Below are positions 8,240 through 16,435 of a stretch of DNA of 64,000 nucleotides, in pieces. The translations under genes and the position numbers were made by a program. The notes beneath the pieces were generated by a model that was given only the letters and a program-made list of their open reading frames with translations, was not told the DNA's origin and searched no databases. How positions within the stretch are numbered: the stretch's first letter is position 1; each line of letters starts with the position of its first letter. Source of the stretch: Xenorhabdus eapokensis (GTDB lineage Bacteria; Pseudomonadota; Gammaproteobacteria; Enterobacterales; Enterobacteriaceae); contig NZ_MKGQ01000009.1 in the NCBI RefSeq assembly GCF_001908105.1, forward strand, positions 80,232-144,231, read 5' to 3'.

Positions 8240-9385
8240 TTATAAGCCGAGCTCATTGGCGATGATATTACGCTGAATATCCGACGTACCTGAATAAATG
8301 ACTGATGCGATGGAGTTGCGTAGTTCTCTTTCGGTATGGCTGTCAGCAAGATAGCCTTTTGCTCCGTAGATCCGTAATGCATCCATTGATAACTTCGTGT
8401 ATGTTTCAGACACGAATAGTTTTGCACAAGCCGCTTCCATCGTGGCATCTTTGCCCGCGTCTTTTAAGCGTCCCACTCGATAGACGAGCTCACGTGCAGC
8501 ATCCAGATTAACCTTCATGTCTGCGATACGATGAGATATAGCCTGATTTTTCCCGATGGGCTGACCAAACTGTCGCCGTGTACGTGCATGCTTGATGCAT
8601 GCCTCAAGGCTGCGGCGCATCGCTCCCAAGGTAGTAGCAAGAATACATCCACGCTCGTATTCCATGGCACTTTCAAAGATCTTAACACCTCGTCCTTCCC
8701 GCCCTAATATTGCATTAGCAGGAATACGGCAATTCTTGAGTGTAATTCGTCCCATCTGTGCAGTACGTAATCCCATTTTTTCCAGAGGCTGACTGACCTC
8801 TAGACCCGGTGTAGATGACTCTACAAGAAAGGCGGTTACACCAAGAGGACCAAGCGTCGGATCAATTGTGGCATAGATAACATAAAGGTTAGCAATAGGC
8901 GCATTTGTGATATAAGTCTTCACTCCATTAAGAATATAGTAATCACCGTCTCTCACTGCGTGCGTGCGCATGGAGAAAACGTCCGAACCCGCTTCTTCTT
9001 CTGTCGAGCCATTAGCACCGATTAGCGTTCCATCTAACAGTCCAGGTAAAAAACGAGAACGTTGGGCTGGCGTGCCGTGGATAGCCAGTTGCGTAGTGAC
9101 CGTCCACAGGTGAGCGTTGAGCGAAAATAATAGTCCCATATCCTCGCAACCGTATCCCAGACCTTCCATGATAGACAGAAGGTCAGATAATGATGCCCCT
9201 TCACCCCCATATTCCTCAGGTATGGCCATTTTAAGCAAGCCGAATTCTGCGCATTTTTGCCAGCCTTGTTGGAAGAAAGTCCCGGTACGTTCAGAGGCTG
9301 CAATCTCTGTTTTCAGTTGCTCATGAGCAAAACGTTCCGCTTTATCACGCAGCAATAATTGTTGTTCATCAATTCGATTTGTCAT
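8240..9385 (-). CDS. Acyl-CoA dehydrogenase-like flavoprotein, probable L-prolyl-S-carrier oxidase
   Basis: A 381-residue acyl-CoA dehydrogenase fold protein: N-terminal helical domain, FAD-binding middle with S-T-E-E-E-A-G-S-D (127-135) and I-T-N-A-P-I-A (159-165), and C-terminal helices with R-R-Q-F-G-Q and Y-S-G-T-S-D-I-Q. The probable catalytic base is Glu244 (E-Y-E-R-G). By eye it is closer to PigA/RedW/PltE than to beta-oxidation enzymes, sharing L-x-F-S-L-x-A-H-L near residue 90. Those enzymes oxidise prolyl-S-PCP to pyrrolyl-2-carboxyl-S-PCP. It is the last gene of an operon and overlaps the adenylation gene by 17 bp, which supports a shared substrate on the carrier protein. A generic acyl-CoA dehydrogenase is the alternative. 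Confidence 0.8.
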   Translation of the reverse strand: MTNRIDEQQLLLRDKAERFAHEQLKTEIAASERTGTFFQQGWQKCAEFGLLKMAIPEEYGGEGASLSDLLSIMEGLGYGCEDMGLLFSLNAHLWTVTTQLAIHGTPAQRSRFLPGLLDGTLIGANGSTEEEAGSDVFSMRTHAVRDGDYYILNGVKTYITNAPIANLYVIYATIDPTLGPLGVTAFLVESSTPGLEVSQPLEKMGLRTAQMGRITLKNCRIPANAILGREGRGVKIFESAMEYERGCILATTLGAMRRSLEACIKHARTRRQFGQPIGKNQAISHRIADMKVNLDAARELVYRVGRLKDAGKDATMEAACAKLFVSETYTKLSMDALRIYGAKGYLADSHTERELRNSIASVIYSGTSDIQRNIIANELGL

Positions 9386-10982
9386 GGCTCTGTTGCTCCA
9401 GAAATTGTTGCTTCAGAAATTGATAGTTGGTTTTACCCGTAGAGGTGCGGGGAAGTTCAGGTAGGTAACTAAAATGGTCTGGGATCATGTATCGTGCAAT
9501 GCGTTTATGACAATATTGATTCAGCTCTGCTAATGATAGCTGGAGATCATAAGGCACCAGAAAAGCAGTGATAGTTACTTCTCCGTCGATCTCTGTACTG
9601 ATAACTGCACTGTCTGAGAGTTTAGGATGTGTTCTCAGACATGACTCGATCTCGTCCAGTTCTATCCGGTAACCATGACGCTTGATCATACGATCAAGAC
9701 GCCCCATGAAAATGTAACCTTCTGCTGAGGAGCGAACCACATCTCCCGTGTTGTACCAATCTTTGCCGTTAAGATAAAAGATACGTTGAGCGGTTTTCTC
9801 CGGATCGTTCCAATAACCTGCAAAGACAGAATCTCCTGAAACACATAGCTGACCCGACTCACCTTCCGGCACTGGCTGAAGATGTTCATTGACAACAATA
9901 GTTTCACAATGAGTACAGGGATGGCCAATGGATAATGGTTCCAGACGGTTTTCCAGGATGGGAACAGGTACTTGGTAAACAGTACATACATTGGTTTCTG
10001 TGGGACCATACAAGTTGAAGTAATCGACCTCAGGCCACAACTGCACCAACTTGCGTAATTTGGTAATCGGGAAAACCTCTCCTGCAAATAGTACGAGGCG
10101 TAGCTGGTTAGGAATATGACCTTTTTGGCGCTGTTCAGCCAAAATGCCTAAAATTGCAGGAGCAGAATACCAGATGGTAATCTCTCGGCTGGCAATAAAT
10201 GTGGCCAGGTGGCGTGGGCTTGCAGCAAGATCAGTATCAATCAGATGAATGCAAGCGCCGTTCTTCACAGAGACATAAATGTCGAAAATCGATAGGTCAA
10301 AATGAAATGGGGCGTGACTGGATATTTGATCTTTTGCCGTTACCTTGAAGAAAGCTGAAGCCCATTCAACGAAGCTAACCGAGTTACGATGGCTTATTAC
10401 TACGCCTTTCGGGATACCAGAAGAACCGGATGTGTATAGTATATAGGCAGGCTGATCTGCATCAGGTCTACCGCGTGGATAATTAGGCTCTTCTTCATTG
10501 TTTTCTGTAGATAAAACATCCAGTGCCTGTAATGCTTCGCTTATCTCTTCTTCAGGAGCCTGTATCACAATGATGTGAGATTTAAAATGAGGGGCAACTT
10601 GTATCAGATATGAAGCTGATTCGGGATCAGTCAAAATGCAACGCACATTACAATTATCAAATACAGTTAATGCCCGCAAAGCGGAACTATCTACATCGGT
10701 AGGTACGTATACAGCACCTAAACGGAGTACACCAAAAATGGCCGCGAGGGTTTGTGGTTTCTTGCGCATAAAAATGCCCACACGATCACCCATCACAACG
10801 CCTTTTTGGTAAAGAAAAGCCGCAATATTATCCGCAGCATCAGAAAGCTCTTTGTAACTCATCGTCGAATCGTCAGAGCCAATGACCGCACAAGCCTCAG
10901 GATATCGTAATACGGAATCATCTAAGTATTTTGCCAGATCTATTGAAGATTCAGTTTGTTCCTTTAATACTGTCGCTATCAT
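9369..10982 (-). CDS. Stand-alone amino acid adenylation enzyme, probable L-prolyl-AMP ligase
   Basis: A 537-residue free-standing A domain. Core motifs are complete: Y-T-S-G-S-S-G-I-P-K-G (183-193), N-L-Y-G-P-T-E-T (323-330), Y-N-T-G-D, G-R-L-D-R-M-I-K-R-H-G-Y-R-I, and the catalytic Lys517 in S-T-G-K. Aligning to PheA by eye, the ten specificity residues are D229, L230, F233, Y272, L298, A300, L324, V332, C333, K517. As I remember it, the proline code of PltF/RedM-type ligases differs from this at one position. The enzyme should activate L-proline and load it on the carrier encoded just upstream; the genes overlap as ATGA. There is no fused carrier or condensation domain. Confidence 0.85.
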   Translation of the reverse strand: MIATVLKEQTESSIDLAKYLDDSVLRYPEACAVIGSDDSTMSYKELSDAADNIAAFLYQKGVVMGDRVGIFMRKKPQTLAAIFGVLRLGAVYVPTDVDSSALRALTVFDNCNVRCILTDPESASYLIQVAPHFKSHIIVIQAPEEEISEALQALDVLSTENNEEEPNYPRGRPDADQPAYILYTSGSSGIPKGVVISHRNSVSFVEWASAFFKVTAKDQISSHAPFHFDLSIFDIYVSVKNGACIHLIDTDLAASPRHLATFIASREITIWYSAPAILGILAEQRQKGHIPNQLRLVLFAGEVFPITKLRKLVQLWPEVDYFNLYGPTETNVCTVYQVPVPILENRLEPLSIGHPCTHCETIVVNEHLQPVPEGESGQLCVSGDSVFAGYWNDPEKTAQRIFYLNGKDWYNTGDVVRSSAEGYIFMGRLDRMIKRHGYRIELDEIESCLRTHPKLSDSAVISTEIDGEVTITAFLVPYDLQLSLAELNQYCHKRIARYMIPDHFSYLPELPRTSTGKTNYQFLKQQFLEQQSHDKSN

Positions 10983-11266
10983 TGCTTTCCCGCTTCTGAT
11001 GATTTCTCAATCACATTTTTTTCAACCACAGTTTTTTCAATCACATAATGTGCGATTTCACGAATAGTCGTAAAACGTGTTCTCGGATCACTGACACCGA
11101 CGACGATATCGAATTCATCTTCAACAAATGAAACCAGACGCATCGTTGCCAAGGATGAAAGAATTCCTGATTCCCCTAAATTCAGGTCATCAGTAATATC
11201 AAGGTCATTTCCTTTTAGGATATCGTCGATAATAAAATTCCGGATTTTAGCCAAGGTATTAGTCAT
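10979..11266 (-). CDS. Stand-alone acyl/peptidyl carrier protein
   Basis: A 95-residue acidic helical carrier protein with GAGGAAG upstream of its ATG. The phosphopantetheine site lies in S-G-I-L-S-S-L-A (33-40), with Ser38 the likely attachment residue; helix 2 follows (M-R-L-V-S-F-V-E-D-E-F-D). The Asp that normally precedes the modified Ser (D-S-L) is Ser here. The tail after residue 75 is Lys/Glu/Val-rich, with a repeated V-x-E-K pattern that is unusual for this family. In pyrrole-forming modules (PltL, PigG) such a carrier holds proline during oxidation. It sits between the KAS III-like gene (82 bp upstream) and the adenylation gene (4-bp overlap). Confidence 0.85.
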   Translation of the reverse strand: MTNTLAKIRNFIIDDILKGNDLDITDDLNLGESGILSSLATMRLVSFVEDEFDIVVGVSDPRTRFTTIREIAHYVIEKTVVEKNVIEKSSEAGKQ

Positions 11267-11348
11267 AAGAACTTCCTCTAATAGTCAGTCAGTAATGTTA
11301 ATGAATGATGAATGTTCACTGTGGGTTAATAACGGGTTCATCTTTGGG

Positions 11349-12419
11349 CTAGGGTGCCAGAATAACGTCAGGCCAGCGGAATATGGCTGCTGACGCTTCC
11401 GCCTGACCACCAAACCCGTACAGAAGTACAGTATCACCGGGTTTAATGTCACCCGCGACGGCGGCAGTGTAAGCATTGAATGGCATCAGCACCGGCCCGA
11501 TATTAGCAACCTGTGGGAAAGTATCTGCAACACGATTAAGTTCCACTCCTAATGCATTGGCGGAAAACTCTGCGTGCCAGGCTGTCGGCGTGTTCACTAC
11601 AACAAAGTCAATATCTTTCAATTCAAGGCCAGCTTTTGCCAGAGCACCCTCTGTTGTTTGTACGAGATACTCTTCAGCCGTGGCGCGTAATACGTGGGAG
11701 ATAGAAGGATCTACGCGTAAGCGGATTTTTTGCCTGGCGGATGTTATCCCTGATGTGTCTTCGACTGCATCAAGCAGCCAGGTGCCACAGGTTTTGCCTG
11801 TGTGCAAAGATTCAGCTCCCAGTAAGCCAAAACCGTTTTCGACCGGCCCGACCAAAAATGCTGCCGAAGCATCTCCACATAAACGCAGAGTGACATCGTC
11901 AGATTCGATCGCCCGCGATAGCCTGGATGTTGTTACGACCAAAATTCGTTCTTTTAGCCCAGCCTGCACCCAGGCACATGCTGTCAACAACGCTGTCATG
12001 GAACCACCACAGGTAGCTTCTACGTTGAAAGCGCCACCGCCAGTTCCAAGTGACTGAGCAAGATACCCTGCATCACCTGAGCCGACCCGATCAGGGAACA
12101 TTGACACGGAAATCAGGCAATCTATCTCTGCCGGAGAAATACCAGCCGCATCCAGTACACGATGTGCGGCTTTAACGCCGAGTTCCACACTTCCTTCGTT
12201 AGTGCCTGCGATTCGGCGTTCGACACTACCGAAAAAAGGATCTTCCAGATAACGTTCCATGGCCGCATCATATGGATTAGTTTTCCGACGCTTAGATACA
12301 TCACGCGACCCTGATGCTGTTATTGATTGTTCTTGAGGTATATCTTCACACCACCAATCATTTGTACGCACCTCATCAGGCAAATGTACGGCAATAGCCT
12401 GAATTCCTGCTGCTCGCAT
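11349..12419 (-). CDS. KAS III (FabH)-like ketosynthase or acyltransferase
   Basis: A 356-residue thiolase-fold protein, first gene of the operon, with GAGGAG in front of its ATG. The nucleophile is Cys137 in V-E-A-T-C-G-G-S-M; the downstream Asn is Asn306 in A-N-I-G-P. The usual FabH motif P-H-Q-A-N is replaced by V-N-T-P-T-A-W-H-A (275-283), leaving Asn276 roughly where the catalytic His would be and a His six residues later. KAS III-like proteins of secondary metabolism with this kind of change often move acyl groups without decarboxylation; CloN2/CouN2 in aminocoumarin clusters act on a pyrrolyl carrier. So it may transfer or extend the pyrrole-2-carboxyl group. The acceptor is unknown. 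Confidence 0.8.
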   Translation of the reverse strand: MRAAGIQAIAVHLPDEVRTNDWWCEDIPQEQSITASGSRDVSKRRKTNPYDAAMERYLEDPFFGSVERRIAGTNEGSVELGVKAAHRVLDAAGISPAEIDCLISVSMFPDRVGSGDAGYLAQSLGTGGGAFNVEATCGGSMTALLTACAWVQAGLKERILVVTTSRLSRAIESDDVTLRLCGDASAAFLVGPVENGFGLLGAESLHTGKTCGTWLLDAVEDTSGITSARQKIRLRVDPSISHVLRATAEEYLVQTTEGALAKAGLELKDIDFVVVNTPTAWHAEFSANALGVELNRVADTFPQVANIGPVLMPFNAYTAAVAGDIKPGDTVLLYGFGGQAEASAAIFRWPDVILAP

Positions 12420-13084
12420 ATAGTCTCCTCATATAATTAGCGGATTGCCTAAAATCAGATAGAATTAATTTCACTCTGATTTTCAGGTAATAAAATCGAT
12501 TATGTTATCAATGCAAAAATTAACTTTAAACACATCAAGATGGTTTAATAATATACACTTAAATATATTAATAGATCTATTTTATTGATGATTGCAAATC
12601 CATTTTCTCTCTAAATATCGATTTGAAAGGTGATGTATAATTTCACATAACTTTATTAAATTACGCCACAATAAAGATTGTTATTAGACCATTAAACAAT
12701 GTAATTCTAAAATCTTCTTTCTGAATTTTTATTCATGATTAAAGGTTATTACTTATAATTATTTTTTATCTATCTTTTTATGATGGTGGATTGTCGTATT
12801 TTATTGTCTGGTACGCTGTATTTTATTTCAGTGTATATGAGGTTATGCCCATAAAGACAATCCATTAATAATTTAAAGAAATCAATATAACTATCACAAT
12901 AGTTTGATTTTGAGATTATTATGATTATCTTTATTTTGGATGAATAAAATGTTTTTCATTAAGAAAATAAAGGTACGTTCTTTTTCATTTTCTCATCGAA
13001 CGAAAATTTGACCTTGTTCAATTCAGCCTATAAGGTATTTAATTGTTATCAATGATCCGGCGGCATCAAAACAGGAGGCTAACA
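12420..13084. other. Long AT-rich intergenic region between divergent units
   Basis: About 665 bp of very AT-rich DNA between the pyrrole operon (leftward) and the small ORF and GNAT-like gene (rightward), so it should hold promoters for both. It includes an inverted repeat GGATTGTC (12788-12795) / GACAATCC (12856-12863) enclosing two copies of GTATTTTATT. No protein-coding frame is supportable; a small RNA cannot be excluded. Confidence 0.4.
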
Positions 13085-13138
13085 ATGATGTCTCGCTCAT
13101 TTACGAGTTGGATGAACAAGGATCTTGATTATCGTTGA
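13085..13138 (+). CDS. Very short ORF (17 aa) with an optimal ribosome binding site
   Basis: ATG-ATG followed by 15 codons and TGA, preceded by a perfect AGGAGG (13073-13078) 6 bp upstream. The peptide begins M-M-S-R-S-F-T-S-W. The initiation signal is much stronger than that of the GNAT-like gene 72 bp downstream. It may be a leader peptide for that gene or the surviving 5' end of a deleted gene; no homologue is recognised. Confidence 0.4.
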   Translation: MMSRSFTSWMNKDLDYR

Positions 13139-13210
13139 AAATTTATTTAGAGAGGATAACTATCCGATATTATAAGACATTATTTATCCTATGATTTATA
13201 GGGGGTTACC

Positions 13211-14005
13211 ATGATATATAGAACAAGATCTTTTAGTATTAATAATCAGAATGGTTTTTCACCAGAGCCGTTACGGCGGACTAAGTCCACTTTGGATATG
13301 AGACCCGTTGATGCTGAACTCAGAGAACTGAGGGATCTCAGGCGATTTATACGTGTCAAGAAGGAAGATTATCAAGAAGCATCCAGTGCTGTGAATACAA
13401 TATTATGTAAAATGGATAAAGAACAGTTATCTAATGATTTTTTTAAGGATAATTGGGAAAATGAAAAAAGAAAAAAGGAGGTAGGGAAGGCTCTTCATTT
13501 TCAGCCTCCTAGCTTAAGTAACATATTAAAAAGTCATGGGGTTGTGGGGCAATATAAAGAAGTATTAACAGAAGAAGAAATAGAAAGAAAAGAAGAAATA
13601 ACCAGAAATTTCCATAGATATAAAAATGCAAAAATGAGATTCTCCTTAATAAGGATGGCAATTAATTGTCGTTGTGACGAGGATAGTTTTTTTGTTGCTT
13701 ACTATTTTTCTAATCCTATAGGGATGTTACAACTCTCTACGAAAGATAACATTCCTACTGTTGTTAGTTTTGCAACAGATTACTTGATTAGAAATTGTGG
13801 GTACTTACTAATGGAATATGCTGTGAATGAATCGGTAGATTTAGGAAAAGAGGGGAAATTACAACTTGATGCATTACCCAGGGCTGAAAAAGCTTATTTT
13901 GATATGGGATTCTTAAAAACAACAGGTGATATAATGATATTAGAACCCGCCATGAGTGATAAATGGCATATGATAAACGGTCATTATAAATGCATCATGT
14001 GTTAA
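13211..14005 (+). CDS. Orphan protein with GNAT-like acetyltransferase domain
   Basis: A 264-residue, AT-rich coding frame with a G-rich ribosome site just upstream. Residues 1-110 are polar and charged (Lys/Arg/Glu-rich helices, no signal peptide). Residues ~135-255 resemble a GNAT fold: a strand-rich stretch, R-N-C-G-Y-L-L-M (acetyl-CoA pyrophosphate-loop position, though the usual second Gly is Tyr), and A-Y-F-D-M-G-F, the typical GNAT motif B ending. Such helical extension plus GNAT cores occur among translocated or antibacterial effectors, but function here is inference only. It is flanked by the AT-rich spacer and an IS1 remnant, which points to acquired DNA. Annotate as a GNAT-like protein of unknown substrate. 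Confidence 0.65.
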   Translation: MIYRTRSFSINNQNGFSPEPLRRTKSTLDMRPVDAELRELRDLRRFIRVKKEDYQEASSAVNTILCKMDKEQLSNDFFKDNWENEKRKKEVGKALHFQPPSLSNILKSHGVVGQYKEVLTEEEIERKEEITRNFHRYKNAKMRFSLIRMAINCRCDEDSFFVAYYFSNPIGMLQLSTKDNIPTVVSFATDYLIRNCGYLLMEYAVNESVDLGKEGKLQLDALPRAEKAYFDMGFLKTTGDIMILEPAMSDKWHMINGHYKCIMC

Positions 14006-14113
14006 GGGTAAAGTTTTTGCTATCCAGTGATATATAAACTCAAAATCCCCCTTGGGTTATTTGAATAAAAATCTCTTCAATAATATGATTTTAAAAGATA
14101 ACCCATAAATTAA

Positions 14114-14385
14114 TTAATGAGTTAAATTCGTTCTCTCTATGCGTTGGGTGAACGTCTTTCCCGTCAGGTGCCCCTCTTCGGGAAGAAGGTCATAAACCCC
14201 ATAATCATCTGTACAATAAAATCGAATATTAAAGGGGGATAAAAGGGCAAGCAGCTTGTCTCACGTTTTTCTGCTGCGATCGCCAAAAACATGGGCCACT
14301 AATTTGTTCATTGCCTGTGCCTCCCCAGAGCAGTTTCTGGTGTGCACCAAAACTTTGCTCTTGGAACAGGCACTTCGTCAATTCC
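14114..14385 (-). pseudogene. IS1-family transposase (InsB-like) remnant
   Basis: On the minus strand one frame reads L-V-A-H-V-F-G-D-R-S (from 14311), an in-frame TGA at 14261-14263, then L-L-A-L-L-S-P-F and, further on, D-D-Y-G-V-Y, ending T-Q-R-I-E-R-T-N-L before a stop at 14114. These match the central catalytic part of IS1 InsB (V-V-A-H-V-F-G-E-R-T, S-L-L-S-P-F, T-Q-R-I-E-R-H-N-L). Upstream, in another frame, E-Q-S-F-G-A-H-Q-K continues the match, so there is also a frameshift. The C-terminal ~40 residues and the terminal inverted repeats are absent. It is a dead fragment abutting the 3' end of ispH. Confidence 0.8.
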
Positions 14386-14402
14386 TTATCCAGAATTCAG
14401 GT

Positions 14403-15356
14403 TCAATTAATCTCTTTCACTTCAACCCGTAACTCTTTTGGTACTTCAAAAACAATATTTTCTTCTCGGCCGTGCAGTTCGTTAACTGTGTCTGCACCGA
14501 AAGTTTTCAAGCGTTCAATCACCTGTTGTACCAAAATATCAGGCGCCGATGCACCCGCCGTCACCCCCACTGCGTTGACACCGGTGATCCACGCTGGCTG
14601 GATATCTTCGGCAGAATCAATCAAATAGGCAGGCTTGCCTACGCGCTGAGCAAGTTCCGCCAGACGATTTGAGTTTGATGAGTTTTTAGAACCAACAACC
14701 AACACTACATCAGCCCCTAATGCCAAATCGCGCACCGCTTCTTGGCGGTTAGTGGTGGCATAGCAGATATCATCTTTGCGTGGACCGACAATATTGGGGA
14801 ACCTTGCATTAAGCGCATCAATCACTTCTGAGGTGTCATCGACAGAAAGTGTTGTTTGGGTCATAAAGCAGAGGTTATTTTCATCCTTAACTTGCAGTTT
14901 CCACACATCTTCCGGTGATTCCACCAGATACATACCCCCATTAGGGTTATTGTATTGCCCCATGGTGCCTTCTACTTCGGGATGACCGGCATGTCCGATT
15001 AAAATCGCCTCTTTGCCTTTGCGACTTGCTCTTGCCACTTCCATATGAACTTTGGTGACCAGCGGGCAGGTAGCATCAAACAGCATAGTTAAATGACGGG
15101 AGCGGGCTTCTGCCCGAATGGCCTGGGAAACACCATGAGCAGAGAAGATTAAAATGGCGCCATCAGGCACTTCTGAAATGTCTTCAATGAAAATGGCACC
15201 ACGCTTCCTAAGGTTGTCAACCACATAACGGTTGTGTACCACTTCATGGCGAACATAGATGGGGGCACCGTACAATTCCAGTGCGCGTTCCACGATACTG
15301 ATGGCACGATCAACACCAGCACAGAAGCCACGAGGGTTAGCCAGCAATATTTGCAT
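14403..15356 (-). CDS. ispH: 4-hydroxy-3-methylbut-2-enyl diphosphate reductase
   Basis: The last enzyme of the non-mevalonate (MEP) isoprenoid pathway, reducing HMBPP to IPP and DMAPP. The chosen start ([15 protein letters not shown]) gives 317 residues, as in E. coli; 28 upstream in-frame codons lie inside fkpB and are not conserved. The three cysteines of the 4Fe-4S cluster are seen in G-F-C-A-G, D-A-T-C-P-L-V and D-I-C-Y-A-T-T-N-R, and the His motifs in V-R-H-E-V-V-H-N and I-G-H-A-G-H-P-E. It overlaps the end of fkpB by 20 bp, giving the conserved order ribF-ileS-lspA-fkpB-ispH. Confidence 0.97.
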   Translation of the reverse strand: MQILLANPRGFCAGVDRAISIVERALELYGAPIYVRHEVVHNRYVVDNLRKRGAIFIEDISEVPDGAILIFSAHGVSQAIRAEARSRHLTMLFDATCPLVTKVHMEVARASRKGKEAILIGHAGHPEVEGTMGQYNNPNGGMYLVESPEDVWKLQVKDENNLCFMTQTTLSVDDTSEVIDALNARFPNIVGPRKDDICYATTNRQEAVRDLALGADVVLVVGSKNSSNSNRLAELAQRVGKPAYLIDSAEDIQPAWITGVNAVGVTAGASAPDILVQQVIERLKTFGADTVNELHGREENIVFEVPKELRVEVKEIN

Positions 15357-15807
15357 GGGTTTCCTCCAACTGAGGGTCAATTTCCAGCACTTCAATCTCA
15401 AAAGTGATGTTTTGTTCAGCCAGTGGATGGTTAAAATCAACAGTGATGGAACCTTCAGCTACTTCTTTGACAAACCCCGGCATTTCACTGCCGTTTATGG
15501 CTGTAAATAACATGATGGTTCCTACTTCTGGGACACCGGCATCGGAAAAATCGCGAGGCGTGAAGTATTGAACTAAATCGGGGTTGTGTTTGCCAAAAAT
15601 AGTCTCTCCAGCTAGCGTAAATTGATGCTTATCACCAATTTTCAACCCAAGAAGCTGCTCTTCCAGTGGGGCAGAGAGGCTACCATCACCGAGGCAGAAT
15701 AATGCAGGTTTACCTTGACTATAAGTCGAGTCTGCCGTAGAGCCATCATCCAGCTTTAATGTGAAATGTAATAAAACTGCACTGTGCGTTTGCACCTGCA
15801 TTGACAT
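15337..15807 (-). CDS. fkpB: FKBP-type peptidyl-prolyl cis-trans isomerase, SlpA/FkpB type
   Basis: A 156-residue SlyD/SlpA-like FKBP that speeds proline isomerisation and can act as a chaperone. It has the short FKBP core ([14 protein letters not shown] near the start), an inserted-flap region, and the closing V-D-F-N-H-P-L-A motif typical of this subfamily. ATG at 15807 is preferred over an in-frame TTG 9 bp upstream, with AAAAGG ahead of it. The C terminus (E-V-L-E-I-D-P) is followed by a non-conserved tail that overlaps ispH. It lacks the His-rich metal tail of SlyD. Confidence 0.93.
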   Translation of the reverse strand: MSMQVQTHSAVLLHFTLKLDDGSTADSTYSQGKPALFCLGDGSLSAPLEEQLLGLKIGDKHQFTLAGETIFGKHNPDLVQYFTPRDFSDAGVPEVGTIMLFTAINGSEMPGFVKEVAEGSITVDFNHPLAEQNITFEIEVLEIDPQLEETHANIAG

Positions 15808-15870
15808 GTTGCTCAAGCCTTTTACTTAAAAATGATTGCAAGTATACCGCTATTGGGTATAGACGAAGTT

Positions 15871-15901
15871 ACCAGCCCCAGTTAACTAAGTCGGGGCTGG
15901 T
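15871..15901. other. Strong hairpin between lspA and fkpB
   Basis: ACCAGCCCC (15871-15879) pairs with GGGGCTGGT (15893-15901). It lies inside the ribF-ispH operon, in the 115-bp gap after lspA. Without a T tract on the minus strand it is more likely an mRNA processing or attenuation element than a full terminator. Confidence 0.5.
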
Positions 15902-15922
15902 TTATTATCATTTTTTCAATGA

Positions 15923-16435
15923 CTAAGTTTTCGAAACTGCTTGCTTGTCCTTGTCATCAGAGCTGATAAAGCTCTCAATGATAATGAGAGCAGCCCCGAT
16001 GCAAATTGCAGAATCTGCAATATTAAAGGTAGGCCAGTGCCATTCCCCGACATAAAAGTCGATGAAATCGACAACAAAGCCATGCACCAGCCTATCGAAC
16101 AAATTTCCCAAAGCCCCACCAATCACTAAGGCGTAGGCAATATTGCTCAGTTTTTGCTTGGCATTGGAACGATACATCATTACCAGCAGGATAACCGTGA
16201 TGGCAACTGCCACCAATGCAAAGAACCAACGCTGCCAGCCACCCTTATCGGCCAGAAAACTAAAGGCTGCCCCTAAATTCTGGGCGTAAGTCAGATTGAA
16301 ATAAGGTATCAATGGAATGGATTCGTACAGCGTGAAATGCTGCAACACTAAGTGCTTGCTTCCCAAATCCAGGATTAATACCACAACAACCAGCCAAAGC
16401 CAGCGAAGTCCGGTGGAACAAATGGGTTTACTCAT
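15923..16435 (-). CDS. lspA: Lipoprotein signal peptidase (signal peptidase II)
   Basis: A 170-residue inner-membrane aspartic protease with four transmembrane helices that removes signal peptides from diacylated prolipoproteins (here for example NlpE, RcsF and MetQ). The conserved boxes are visible: [18 protein letters not shown] with the first catalytic Asp, V-D-F-I-D-F, and F-N-I-A-D-S-A-I with the second Asp. The ATG overlaps the ileS stop by one base (ATGA), so translation is coupled, as in other enterobacteria. Confidence 0.97.
   Translation of the reverse strand: MSKPICSTGLRWLWLVVVVLILDLGSKHLVLQHFTLYESIPLIPYFNLTYAQNLGAAFSFLADKGGWQRWFFALVAVAITVILLVMMYRSNAKQKLSNIAYALVIGGALGNLFDRLVHGFVVDFIDFYVGEWHWPTFNIADSAICIGAALIIIESFISSDDKDKQAVSKT

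Noticed and set aside
11476..12057. Plus-strand ORF (193 codons) over the KAS III-like gene
   Set aside because: Low-complexity Ser/Thr/Ala composition typical of an antisense shadow; the minus-strand product has a clear thiolase fold.
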